From positions 1 to 17,452 of the forward strand of contig DPLL01000184.1 of the NCBI GenBank assembly GCA_003542015.1: a stretch of DNA of 17,452 nt. The letters are read 5' to 3'. The translations under genes and the position numbers were made by a program. The notes under the pieces were generated by a model. That model was not told where the DNA came from. It worked only from the letters and a program-made list of their open reading frames with translations, and ran no database searches. The first letter of the stretch is position 1, and each line of letters starts with the position of its first letter. Source of the DNA: Microcoleaceae cyanobacterium UBA9251 (GTDB taxonomy: Bacteria; Cyanobacteriota; Cyanobacteriia; Cyanobacteriales; Microcoleaceae). Of the stretch, positions 1 through 7,654 are shown one piece after another.

Positions 1-22
1 CATAAGGATCGCGATCCTTATG
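1..22. repeat. Perfect 22-bp palindrome
   Basis: The first 22 bases are a perfect palindrome with half-site CATAAGGATCG and a central GATCGCGATC. It is followed by a 15-bp direct repeat, CTCGCACTCAACAAT, at 23-37 and 40-54, and by the 10-bp palindrome CGAGCGCTCG at 64-73. These lie downstream of the minus-strand cyclase gene, so a role in transcript ending is possible, but there is no T-run and the window edge cuts off the context. The symmetry is certain; the function is unknown. Confidence 0.6.
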
Positions 23-81
23 CTCGCACTCAACAATCACTCGCACTCAACAATAAATATAAGCGAGCGCTCGGACACAAT

Positions 82-162
82 CTAACTAATAACTAATGAC
101 TAATGACTAATGACTAATGACTAATGACTAATGACTAATGACTAATAACTAATAACTAATCA
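82..162. repeat. Heptanucleotide tandem array (CTAATGA family)
   Basis: Tandem 7-bp units run through this stretch: seven consecutive CTAATGA units (93-141), flanked by CTAATAA variants and ending with CTAATCA at 156-162. The class resembles the short tandemly repeated repetitive (STRR) heptamers described in cyanobacteria. The last unit overlaps the stop codon (minus-strand TAG, 156-158) of the adenylate cyclase gene. On the minus strand the unit reads TCATTAG, the same word as in the large array at 15541-16184, so the two arrays are related in opposite orientation. Confidence 0.9.
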
Positions 163-3100
163 CAATTAAGTACAAAAGTCAATACTGTTTCATCAATTCC
201 CTTCAGTTGCAGCGACTTATATTTAACAATTCGATCCTCCTCAACATAATCTGCAACTGCCGCCGAAATCAGTACAGTATTCGGTTCCGCCACCTCTTGC
301 AAGCGGGCCGCAATATTCACGCTCGGCCCGATCGCAGTATAATCCGATCGCTCCGGTCCACCAAACATCCCCACCACAGCAGTACCCTGATGAATACCAC
401 AGCGAAACCGCACCGGAGGCACGCCATTCTCCCCAACGATTCCCTGCTCAATCCAGCCCTTGTTAAGCTCCTTGAGGGATAGCAGCATTTGCTTTGCAGA
501 GGCCACAGCACGACGCACCTGCTCGTTGGGACTCAGTTCCTCCGGCGCTCCAAATATTGCCATTACCGCATCCCCGACAAACTTGTCCACCGTGCCGCCA
601 CTGTCAAAAATCGCCTTTGTCATCGCGGCCAAATATTCATTCAACAACTCAGCCACCCGGCGCGATCTCAGCGTATTTGCCATTTCAGTAAAACCGACAA
701 TATCGCTAAACAAAATAGTAATTAATCGCGGTTCCGGGCGCAAATCCAGCGCCAAATCTCCCGCCGCCGCCGCCTTCACCATCGCCGGTGGCAAAAATCG
801 GCGCAGCACCGACTCAGTTAAATAAGTATTCAACTGCTGCACCTGGCGTTCATTTTGTTTGAGGGCGATCAAATTCCGCACTTCTGCTAATAATTCTCGA
901 TCGTTAAAAGGCTTAGACAAATAAGCATCAGCTCCCCGTACTACCCCTTCTATTCGAGTATCTTCATCAGCTTTAGCCGTCAGCAAAATTACCGGAGTTC
1001 CTTTCAATGCCTCATCCTCTCGGAGCATCTTGATCAAATCCAAACCAGAAACCAAAGGCATCATTAAATCTGTCACAATCAAATCTGGAAGGCGGTTTTT
1101 TGCCACCGCAAATCCTTCCTCCCCGTTGCGGGCCAGCAAAACCGCAAAGCCGGAATCTCGCAGAATTCCCGACACATAGAAGCGCAAATCGGGATTGTCG
1201 TCAACCACCAAAACAGTGCCAACGACTGTTTCTGAACTTACAGGATTGATCCCCTCAAAACTCTCAGAAGCAAATTCAGCATCAGACAAATCGGCTTCCA
1301 CATCAGCCAATTCCACCGCAGCTTTCGATGAGTGAAACTCCGCCGGTATTTCCAGCACCTGTTCAGGAGGTAAGTGAGTCGAACCGACGTGCAGCCAAAC
1401 CGTAAAAGTAGAGCCTTCACCATAAACCGACTCCACCGAAATTTGACCGCCGTGCAGTTCCACTAATTCCTTTACCAGTGCCAAACCTAAACCGCTGCCT
1501 TCGTAGGAACGGTTGGTAGAGCCCTCAGCTTGGCGGAAACGCTCGAACAAATAAGGAATTTGTTCGGTGCGAATGCCAATGCCGGTATCTTTAACTTGCA
1601 GCAAACAGTGAGCGCCTGCAAGTTCAACTTTCAAGGTAATGGTTCCGCCTTCTGGCGTAAATTTGACCGCATTCGATAGCAGGTTGTAGAGAACTTTGTC
1701 AAATCTTTCAATATCCAAATAAAGTAAAGGACTGTCTTGTAATTGAGTAATTAAATGCAGGCCTTTTTTCTCGCAGTAGCTGCGGAACGACTCTGCGGTA
1801 GAGTAACAGAAACCAACCAAATCGCAGGGGCGAAAACTCGGCTGCATCCGTCCGGCATCCAGCCGCTGCAAGTCCAGCAGTTGATTTACCAAACGCAGCA
1901 AGCGGCGGGAATTGCGAAGAGCGATTGCAGCTTGTTCGTAGGGCAAATCTTCTTTGCGGGCGCAGGCGGACTCTAGGGGCCCGATGGTCAGAGTTAGGGG
2001 TGTGCGGAATTCGTGAGAGATATTTTGGAAAAACTCGGTTTTGAGTCGATCGGCTTCTAGGAGCCGTTCTGCCTGTTGTCTGGTAGTTTGGTAGAGGCGG
2101 GACTGCTGTACTGCCAGAGCAGCTTGAGTTGCCACTATTTGAGCCAGGTCAATTTCTGAGGGTTGCCAGCGGCGGGTATGGGTATTTTGGCGCAGGGAAA
2201 TACTGCCGATGATTTTGCCCTCGGAGAGCAAGGGGACGACTAACAGGGCGCGGGCGGGCGATCGCAGTTGCACTTCTGTAACATTTAGATCGGGGCGTGA
2301 GTCCAGGTCTTCAATCACCACCGGCTGTTTCGACATCATAACTTGCAGTAAAACCGGATTACCTTGAATCGGCACCAAAGACTGCGGTAGGGAAGAATGG
2401 GCCAAAACCCAGGCGCGAGGGCTGCTTTGATCGCTGGTATTCCCTTGCTCAATGCTGGGAGTCACAAGGAGTATGCCCGGACTGTTAAAATCCTCTTGTA
2501 CAGAAACAGCATCGCTAGTCGCTTCGTAGAGTCCCACGCATTGGACGTACTCGTCGTCTTCTGTCCACAGAGATAGGGCGCAGCCGTCAACTTGGAGAGC
2601 TTGTCCCAGTTGTTCAGTAATCGCCGCAAAAATATTTTGGGGGTCGAGGCTCGATCGAATCGCCGTAGTAATAGTATTAACTAGAGCTTCGCGCTTTGCC
2701 AGTGCCCGCACCTGTTCGTAAGCCCTGGCTTGAGAAAGCGCCAAAGCCGCTTGATCAGCCACCGTAATCACCAACTGTACCTCGTGATCTTTCCATTGGC
2801 GCGGCTGCTCGAAGGAGTGCAGCGCCAAGACTGCCATCAGTTCCCGTTGATAAAACAGCGGTACGATTAAGCTAGAGCGGATATTCGCAGCCCGGTAAGC
2901 CTCCGAGCGCTGGTCATTTTCCCAGTTTAAAACTCGATCGTCCCTTTGGGCATCTTGAATCACCTCCACCTCCATAGTTTCCCACACCAACAGCGACAGC
3001 AAATCTGGTGTCATGTCGCCCTCTGAGACACCATCGGCATCTTGCCGTTTCGTTTCAGCGCCTTGGTAGATGAACCATTCATCTGCCACAGAGCCATCTT

Positions 3101-3659
3101 GGAATGGCCGCAGCAGACAGCAACTAACCTCAAACATCTGGCCGACTGTTTCCACAATTCTTTGCAGCATCTGCTGGTAGTTGGGAGCCGATCGGATAGT
3201 ATTGGTAACGGCATAAAGCAGCGATTCTTGGCTGAGGGCCCTACGCAGTTCATTGGTACGGGCTTTCAGGATGTTGTGAGTTTCAACCGCTTGACGCACG
3301 AGAGCTCTGAGTGATTCAGCATCCCAAGGCTTGGTAACATATTTGAATACTTTGCCAGCATTAATCGCTTCGACTAAATCTTCAACATCCGTATAGCCAG
3401 TTAAAATAATTCGGATCACGTCTGGGTACTGAGCCGCCGTCAGACTCAGAAACTCCGTACCGCTCATTTTCGGCATTCGCTGATCCGAGATAATCACAGC
3501 AACTTCGCCTGCTCTCGCCAAAATTTCTAGGGCGGCGGGGCCTGATTCAGCCCTGAGCACTTTGTATTCCCGATGGAAGGTGCGGTAAAGCAAGTCGAGG
3601 TTATCTGGTTCGTCATCGACGACCAGAATTTTTAGTTTAGGATTTTCTTGGGAATTCAT
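156..3659 (-). CDS. cyaC: CyaC-like hybrid sensor kinase / class III adenylate cyclase
   Basis: This 1167-aa protein contains a whole phosphorelay that ends in a cAMP-forming enzyme. Domains in order: receiver 1 (about 9-125, phospho-acceptor D59); two GAF-like sensor domains (about 155-315 and 335-520); HisKA with H-box H549 in SHEFRTP; HATPase with N663, DTGIGI at 691-696 and GSGLGL at 721-726; receiver 2 (about 815-930, D864); and a class III cyclase (about 975-1165). The cyclase keeps metal-binding D986 and D1030, adenine-selecting K1026 and D1106, and transition-state residues N1115 and R1119, so it should be active on ATP. No membrane segment is visible, so it is probably cytoplasmic. 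Order and length match CyaC of Anabaena and Arthrospira, where autophosphorylation controls cyclase activity. The ATG is supported by AGGAG (3668-3672) eight bases upstream. The ligand or light input of the GAF domains cannot be read; a chromophore cysteine is not obvious. Confidence 0.93.
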   Translation of the reverse strand: MNSQENPKLKILVVDDEPDNLDLLYRTFHREYKVLRAESGPAALEILARAGEVAVIISDQRMPKMSGTEFLSLTAAQYPDVIRIILTGYTDVEDLVEAINAGKVFKYVTKPWDAESLRALVRQAVETHNILKARTNELRRALSQESLLYAVTNTIRSAPNYQQMLQRIVETVGQMFEVSCCLLRPFQDGSVADEWFIYQGAETKRQDADGVSEGDMTPDLLSLLVWETMEVEVIQDAQRDDRVLNWENDQRSEAYRAANIRSSLIVPLFYQRELMAVLALHSFEQPRQWKDHEVQLVITVADQAALALSQARAYEQVRALAKREALVNTITTAIRSSLDPQNIFAAITEQLGQALQVDGCALSLWTEDDEYVQCVGLYEATSDAVSVQEDFNSPGILLVTPSIEQGNTSDQSSPRAWVLAHSSLPQSLVPIQGNPVLLQVMMSKQPVVIEDLDSRPDLNVTEVQLRSPARALLVVPLLSEGKIIGSISLRQNTHTRRWQPSEIDLAQIVATQAALAVQQSRLYQTTRQQAERLLEADRLKTEFFQNISHEFRTPLTLTIGPLESACARKEDLPYEQAAIALRNSRRLLRLVNQLLDLQRLDAGRMQPSFRPCDLVGFCYSTAESFRSYCEKKGLHLITQLQDSPLLYLDIERFDKVLYNLLSNAVKFTPEGGTITLKVELAGAHCLLQVKDTGIGIRTEQIPYLFERFRQAEGSTNRSYEGSGLGLALVKELVELHGGQISVESVYGEGSTFTVWLHVGSTHLPPEQVLEIPAEFHSSKAAVELADVEADLSDAEFASESFEGINPVSSETVVGTVLVVDDNPDLRFYVSGILRDSGFAVLLARNGEEGFAVAKNRLPDLIVTDLMMPLVSGLDLIKMLREDEALKGTPVILLTAKADEDTRIEGVVRGADAYLSKPFNDRELLAEVRNLIALKQNERQVQQLNTYLTESVLRRFLPPAMVKAAAAGDLALDLRPEPRLITILFSDIVGFTEMANTLRSRRVAELLNEYLAAMTKAIFDSGGTVDKFVGDAVMAIFGAPEELSPNEQVRRAVASAKQMLLSLKELNKGWIEQGIVGENGVPPVRFRCGIHQGTAVVGMFGGPERSDYTAIGPSVNIAARLQEVAEPNTVLISAAVADYVEEDRIVKYKSLQLKGIDETVLTFVLNCD

Positions 3660-3667
3660 CCACCGCT

Positions 3668-3672
3668 CTCCT
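3668..3672 (-). promoter_or_regulatory. Ribosome binding site of cyaC
   Basis: AGGAG on the minus strand lies eight bases upstream of the ATG at 3659. This fixes the start of the 1167-aa cyclase. Confidence 0.7.
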
Positions 3673-3794
3673 GTGCCTGGGGATTGTTCAATTTAATCGG
3701 TCTGATTTGGGAAGAATTTACCTGTTTCAATTGCTTAAGTACAAGATTTCGTCAATCTGAAGTTGTTGTGAATTCGCCAGCACCAAGGATAAAC

Positions 3795-3840
3795 CTTGAT
3801 TTCACCTACCCGTTCTCGATGCGGAATTCTTCTGATTCAC
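3795..3840 (-). mobile_element. Probable degenerate IS200/IS605 right end
   Basis: Downstream of the broken tnpB, the minus strand has GAATCAGAAGAATTCCG, then a short CCG/CGG stem around TCGAGAA, then GGTGAAATCAAGG. This resembles the AGAAGAATCCCCG...GGGG hairpin end of IS200/IS605 elements in cyanobacteria, with a weakened stem. The boundary is approximate. In such elements this region also encodes the 3' end of the guide (omega/reRNA). Confidence 0.4.
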
Positions 3841-3885
3841 AGTTTTCTGTCGTACAGTTCACAAAAAACCGGGCAATGCTTGACA

Positions 3886-5140
3886 TTACCGGACTTTTTC
3901 TGTGTTTTTTCGTACAGGAGCAACCCGTACAGGTGAAACTGCAAACACCTCTAAACGGTTGCTGCACTCCTCAAAGGGTGAGTTTCCGCTTACTTTTCTA
4001 ATCATATTTAATGCTGCATTAACACTACTCATTAATCAGCGTTCCATGAAAAGAGCGAAACAACCCGCGAAACACTCTCTTACCCTGGTAAGACTCTTGC
4101 TTACCGACAGGCTCTAAATCTAAAAAACTGCACTTACTTGTATAAGATTCTTCTGTAACTGTTACCTTGCTCCCCACTAACTCAGCTTTGTAGGCGATCG
4201 TTTCTATAAGCTTCGCGTGAGGAATTGCTACAAAGGTCTGATTCGTTTTTTTCCCTAACTCTAAATTTTGTTTCCACCCCACATTTAGGCCAATAACTAA
4301 CTGCCCGATTTGAGCATCCACCAACTGCTTGACAATCCTACTGCTGGTTTGATGAAGGTAATTTTCTACTCCCTTGTTTCGCTTCAAGGTGATTTGCTGG
4401 ATTTGGCGCGTGGTATATTTTCCTGTTGCTAGTTGAAACTGTAAAAATGAGCTGCGCTTATTGAAACCTTGATTGATTGATTTGAGATGCTTTCCGTCAT
4501 AGAGAGTTGGAGTAAATGTTGGCTTGTTCGCGGCAATGGTCACGAGGTTATCAATCCCTAAATCTATACCTGCTATGAGTTTGGGGTTTAAATCCACAAG
4601 GGTAACAGGCTTTTCAGAAACCACCTCAACTATGTAGGTTGCGGTTTTGGGAACTATCCTTACCTCTCTGACATCTTTGGCTTTTGTAGCAATTATCATC
4701 TCAGTTTGAGATAAATGAAGTAGCCCGTTATTTTTATTTTTCCCCCTTGATCCGAGCGATTGGTTATCATAAATTAACAAATTACGTCCGCAGGTTTTAT
4801 GTTTGTATTTTGGGATGTTTGGGCGGGATAAAAATAGATGGCTATCCCGGCGATCAGCCCTGATTGAATTTTGCCAATCCTCCCAATCGTGAACCACTTG
4901 TTTGAGAACTTGATTGCTAATTTTAGCAGGTAAGGATTTATAGTCGGCTGTGGCTTTGAGGATGGCATATAACTGTTTTAAACTTAAGGCAGAGCTAACG
5001 CTCGACCCCGAATTAAAAAAGTGTTGCCTCATCCAATAGTTACCATGCTTGTAGAGATTTTTAGACAGGAAAGATAAGTCATCAAACTGTTTAAAAAACT
5101 GATGCTGCCGGTCTATGTAATGCCTTTCAACGACAATCAT
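3886..5140 (-). pseudogene. tnpB: tnpB (IS200/IS605, IS1341-type), frameshifted near its 3' end
   Basis: TnpB proteins are RNA-guided nucleases of IS200/IS605 transposons. The main frame ends at 4025. It shows the family pattern: N-terminal NLYKHGNYWMRQHF, RuvC-I D in GIDLGIDNLVTIA, the block VIGLNVGWKQ where RuvC-II lies, and TEESYTSKCSFLD. It then stops after GTLIN. Skipping one base (4030) continues the frame as SSVNAALNMIRKVSGN... to a TAA at 3886-3888, giving the expected TnpB tail ending in VFAVSPVRVAP. Related proteins have NADVN here, so the RuvC-III aspartate is replaced as well. No Glu sits at the usual RuvC-II position, which is common in this subgroup; E339/E340 (counted from the TTG at 5167) may substitute. 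The ATG at 5140 fits the family N-terminus better than the TTG at 5167. No tnpA is nearby, so it would need help to move. The protein is probably inactive as a nuclease. Confidence 0.85.
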
Positions 5141-5167
5141 AACTTTTTTTGGGGCGATAAACGACAA

Positions 5168-5674
5168 GTTTTTTGGGGCTTTGTCAAGTAATGTACAATA
5201 AAGTCCAGGGATTATCCTATCTAGTGTAGCACCCCAATTATTTAATGATATTCACAGACTAGGGAGGTGTCTGTGCGAGTCACGCAATTAGCTATACTAT
5301 TTGACTGAGACTTGCTGTCTTTTCCCCGTCATCCGCATCTTTTGTGCCTCCTACAGACCTGAAATCGCCCATGAATGGGGTGTTTCACCGCAAGCGAGAG
5401 CATCCATATGTTAATCTTAACCAGGGATGTACTCTCTGGAAACCGGCAGCATAGCTCGATCGAGATTGTCTGAGTCCTTGGTAACAAAGTATAAGGCTAG
5501 TGAGGAATTGTCGATCGAGGTTGTTCCGACGCTCGCCCAGCGCTCTAGATGTCAACTACGAACAACCAGAGCGCATTCCCTGACTTAAGTCAGGGAATGC
5601 TCCTATAGCCAACGTAGGAAAATGGTTGTCTATTTGGTAAGACTAGCCCTGACTGTAGGTAAAGAAGAAACAAA
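5168..5674. other. Non-coding stretch with IS-like debris
   Basis: No convincing gene is visible. The first part is probably the left flank of the tnpB element (minus-strand ACTTGACAAAGCCCC just upstream of its start). An 11-codon reading frame from a GTG at 5273 has a good GGGAGG ribosome site in front but matches nothing recognised. The stretch ends in the 28-bp palindrome at 5573-5600 and the leader of a second tnpB relic. I see no RNA gene. Confidence 0.5.
5573..5600. repeat. Perfect 28-bp palindrome
   Basis: GCATTCCCTGACTT is followed directly by its exact reverse complement, AAGTCAGGGAATGC. The structure resembles the terminal hairpins of IS200/IS605-like elements or small palindromic repeats. 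It has no T-run, so it is a poor intrinsic terminator. It lies 74 bp before the tnpB N-terminal relic, so it could be an end of that element; this is inference. Confidence 0.7.
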
Positions 5675-5770
5675 ATGTTTAACTTAACTTACAAATTTAA
5701 GCTCAAGCCAATACAACAAATAATCATTTTTAAAGATTGGCGATCGCTCAGATTTTGGCACCATTCTTAA
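5675..5770 (+). pseudogene. N-terminal relic of a second tnpB (IS200/IS605)
   Basis: An ATG preceded by AAAGAAG begins MFNLTYKFKLKPIQQ, a start typical of a large cyanobacterial TnpB subgroup that differs from the tnpB at 3886-5140. After KDW the similarity ends, and the frame stops at 5768-5770 after 31 codons. Only the left end of the element and the first codons seem to remain. It is on the plus strand, opposite to the other tnpB. Recognition rests on the N-terminal motif alone. Confidence 0.6.
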
Positions 5771-5924
5771 TAAATATTTTGCGATTGGTATGGGCGAGTT
5801 TATTTAAGTCGATCGACCAGTGGTAGAGTGAGATATATCTGATATCTTGCACACTTATCTGTAAGCATTTTACTGGGCTGGCTGGCTGTCTGTACAAAAA
5901 AAATCAATATAGCGGCAAGGAATT

Positions 5925-6635
5925 GTGAATCCTTCTTTTTTTCCCTCAACCTCCCACCACCAAACAACCCCCGACAGCTCTGGCTTTTCGGTTCGGGTGG
6001 CTGCGTCTCAGGATCTGGCACTGCTAGCTGATCTGCTGGCCCTCAGCTTTCACTCTGGTGAGGGGTTTGTGGATTGGTTGTATCCGGTGTTGCGGTTGGG
6101 TATTTACGAAGATTTAAAAAATCGACTCCGTTCTGGATCGGAGCATTATATTTGCTTAGTTGTAGAGATGCGATGCTTGGTGAGCCCAACGACTGCGTTT
6201 ATCCTGAGCCCTTCGACTACGCTCAGGATAAACTCCGCTGAAGGGATCAGGATAAACGCAGTCGAACCATCGATGGAGGATGGGACACATAAATATCGAT
6301 CGAACCGGGACGAGTGTTTAGTCGGAACCGTAGAAATGGCCCTCCGTTCTCGCCTCCCTTGGGAAATACCAAGTTTGGACTATCCTTATTTGTCGAATTT
6401 AGCAGTTCACCCGGAGTATCGGCGGCTGGGGGTTGCTCAAGAGTTGCTCAGCAACTGCGAGAAGACTGCGCGAGAGTGGGGATTTGATGAGATTTACCTC
6501 CACGTTCTGGAAAATAATCACGCAGCGCGACAGTTATACTATCAGGCTGGCTATCGCTTGGAACAAGTGGATGGACATTGGAGTAATTGGCTTTTGGGGC
6601 AGCCGCGGCGAATGTTTTTGCGAAAGCAATTATAG
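5925..6635 (+). CDS. GNAT-family N-acetyltransferase with palindromic-repeat insertion
   Basis: This 236-aa protein should transfer an acetyl group from acetyl-CoA to an unknown amine or protein N-terminus. The GNAT core is in the C-terminal half: YLSNLAVHPEYRRLGVAQEL (about 155-174), with the acetyl-CoA loop RRLGVA and, after it, VLENNHAARQLYYQAGYRL (about 194-212). The middle is odd. Residues about 89-114 are encoded by a 75-bp palindromic repeat (6190-6264) that stays in frame, adds a Ser/Thr/Ile-rich stretch, and lies before the strand CLVGTVEMALRSR. The GTG start at 5925 has AAGGA three bases upstream, which is close, and no in-frame ATG precedes the conserved region, so the start is uncertain. 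The gene is probably still translated through, but whether the enzyme tolerates the insert is unknown. Confidence 0.85.
   Translation: MNPSFFPSTSHHQTTPDSSGFSVRVAASQDLALLADLLALSFHSGEGFVDWLYPVLRLGIYEDLKNRLRSGSEHYICLVVEMRCLVSPTTAFILSPSTTLRINSAEGIRINAVEPSMEDGTHKYRSNRDECLVGTVEMALRSRLPWEIPSLDYPYLSNLAVHPEYRRLGVAQELLSNCEKTAREWGFDEIYLHVLENNHAARQLYYQAGYRLEQVDGHWSNWLLGQPRRMFLRKQL
6190..6264. repeat. 75-bp palindromic (MITE/REP-like) element inside a coding sequence
   Basis: The outer arms CGACTGCGTTTATCCTGA (6190-6207) and its exact reverse complement (6247-6264) form 18 bp. After one mismatch, CCCTTC (6209-6214) pairs with GAAGGG (6240-6245), giving a stem of about 25 positions. A competing inner hairpin pairs TTTATCCTGAGC (6198-6209) with 6221-6232. 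The core CCCTTCGACTACGCTCAGG resembles dispersed repeats seen in many bacterial genomes. The length of 75 bp is 25 codons, so the reading frame is kept. Confidence 0.85.
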
Positions 6636-6670
6636 CCTTTCTCAGTAACAGTGCGGTGCACGCTTGATAT

Positions 6671-6726
6671 AGGGCATAGGGCATAGGGCATAGGGCATAG
6701 GGCATAGGGCATAGCGCATAGGGCAT
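6671..6726. repeat. Heptanucleotide tandem array (AGGGCAT x8)
   Basis: Eight head-to-tail 7-bp units lie here, seven AGGGCAT and one AGCGCAT (6713-6719). The array sits between the acetyltransferase stop and the metalloprotease gene. This STRR-like array has a different word from the other arrays in the window. Confidence 0.93.
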
Positions 6727-6754
6727 ACCTCACCAAGATTGAGAACTGCTATAG

Positions 6755-6800
6755 ACGCAGATCATATCAAGTTCATCTGCGTTTATTTGCGTTTATCTGC
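6755..6800. repeat. 10-bp direct repeats and hairpin (ATCTGCGTTT family)
   Basis: Three 10-bp units, GTTCATCTGC, GTTTATTTGC and GTTTATCTGC, run from 6771 to 6800. ACGCAGAT (6755-6762) can pair with ATCTGCGT (6775-6782). I believe this word is a dispersed repeat in cyanobacterial intergenic regions, from memory. It lies in frame upstream of the metalloprotease, which is why the TTG at 6739 is not taken as the start. Confidence 0.6.
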
Positions 6801-6810
6801 GGTTGCAAAA

Positions 6811-7545
6811 ATGTGGTTGTGGAAAGTTACGATTAGATTGCGATCGCTGGCAGTGTTTTCCTTGGCTTTATGTTGTTTTAGCCTGATAATTTTGACTCAG
6901 GTTAATATTCCTGCCGCGAGTCTTCCTCCTCTCTCGAATAGTTGGCCTGAGCCACAGGTTCATTCTTTGCCGCCAACGCTGGCTAATTGGCAAGATTCAA
7001 CTAATAGCGGCGATTATTTCGACCTTGTGAAGCCGCCGAAAGTCGGTCATTTGGTTTGGTCGAAGTTTCCAATTCGGGTTTATGTGGAGCATCCGGTTAA
7101 TATTAATCGCTCTGAAGATTGGGTAGGGGCTGTGTTGGATGTTGTGCGAGAATGGGGGGTTTATTTGCCTTTGGAGGTGGTGGAAAGTTCGGAGGTGGCT
7201 GATATTAAAATTTTACGTCAGGCTCCGCCTTTGCGGCAAGGGCAGTTGCGATCGCGATCTGGAGAATCTGTCTATGAGTTGTATTCGACTCAGGAGGGTG
7301 ATCAAACTATATTATCTCATCGGTTTTCGGTTTATTTGAATCCGAATCAAGTGGGTAAGTATATTGCGGCGACGGCGCGGCATGAGTTGGGTCATGCTTT
7401 GGGAATTTGGGGTCACAGTTTGATGGAAACTGATGTGCTTTATTTTTCTCAAGTTAGAAATCCTCCGCCTATTTCGGCGAGGGATGTTAATACTTTGAAG
7501 CGGGTTTATGAGCAGCCGACTCGGTTGGGGTGGGGTTTGAGTTAA
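6811..7545 (+). CDS. Matrixin-like zinc metalloprotease, membrane-anchored or secreted
   Basis: The 244-aa product from the ATG at 6811 has a basic start (MWLWKVTIRLR) and then a hydrophobic segment (about 12-29), so it is probably exported or anchored in the cytoplasmic membrane. The catalytic motif HELGHALGIWGH is at about 191-202: the HExxH pair binds zinc, E192 is the catalytic base, and the downstream His is a likely third ligand. MET near 205 is a possible Met-turn. The spacing differs from the strict metzincin HExxHxxGxxH by one residue, as I recall for related cyanobacterial peptidases. The substrate is unknown. The frame is open upstream to a TTG at 6739, but that part encodes a dispersed repeat. 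No clear ribosome site precedes 6811. It could be an inactive relative, but all metal ligands appear present. Confidence 0.82.
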   Translation: MWLWKVTIRLRSLAVFSLALCCFSLIILTQVNIPAASLPPLSNSWPEPQVHSLPPTLANWQDSTNSGDYFDLVKPPKVGHLVWSKFPIRVYVEHPVNINRSEDWVGAVLDVVREWGVYLPLEVVESSEVADIKILRQAPPLRQGQLRSRSGESVYELYSTQEGDQTILSHRFSVYLNPNQVGKYIAATARHELGHALGIWGHSLMETDVLYFSQVRNPPPISARDVNTLKRVYEQPTRLGWGLS

Positions 7546-7557
7546 CACCACAAATTA

Positions 7558-7602
7558 CCGGCGATTGGAAATCGCGTCTACAAAAACGAAGTCCAATCCT
7601 AG
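7558..7602. repeat. Dispersed intergenic repeat
   Basis: The GCGATT/AATCGC inverted pair is followed by GTCTACAAAAACGAAGTCC and a short AGTCC/GGACT hairpin. I associate this combination with a multicopy intergenic repeat in Oscillatoriales genomes, from memory and not verified. It fills most of the 109-bp gap before the Nudix gene. Confidence 0.45.
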
Positions 7603-7654
7603 CGGACTCAATAAAAAAAAATGGGATTAGTTAGCAATAGGAAAGAGAAAAAAT

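Noticed and set aside
5273..5308. Short frame (GTG start, MRVTQLAILFD) with a good ribosome site
   Set aside because: Only 11 codons, no recognised leader-peptide signature and no gene directly downstream on the plus strand.
5427..5588. Plus-strand frame MYSLETGSIARSRLSE... before the 28-bp palindrome, possible tnpB tail
   Set aside because: No conserved TnpB residue could be identified, so it was not called as a gene or relic.
5573..5600. Intrinsic terminator
   Set aside because: The stem is strong but no T-run follows on either strand, and no gene ends just before it.
6448..6736. Minus-strand frames encoding MPYALCP repeats
   Set aside because: They are produced by the AGGGCAT heptamers and the antisense of the acetyltransferase.
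6739..6810. N-terminal extension of the metalloprotease from a TTG
   Set aside because: The codons are made of dispersed 10-bp repeats and precede a normal signal-like start at 6811.
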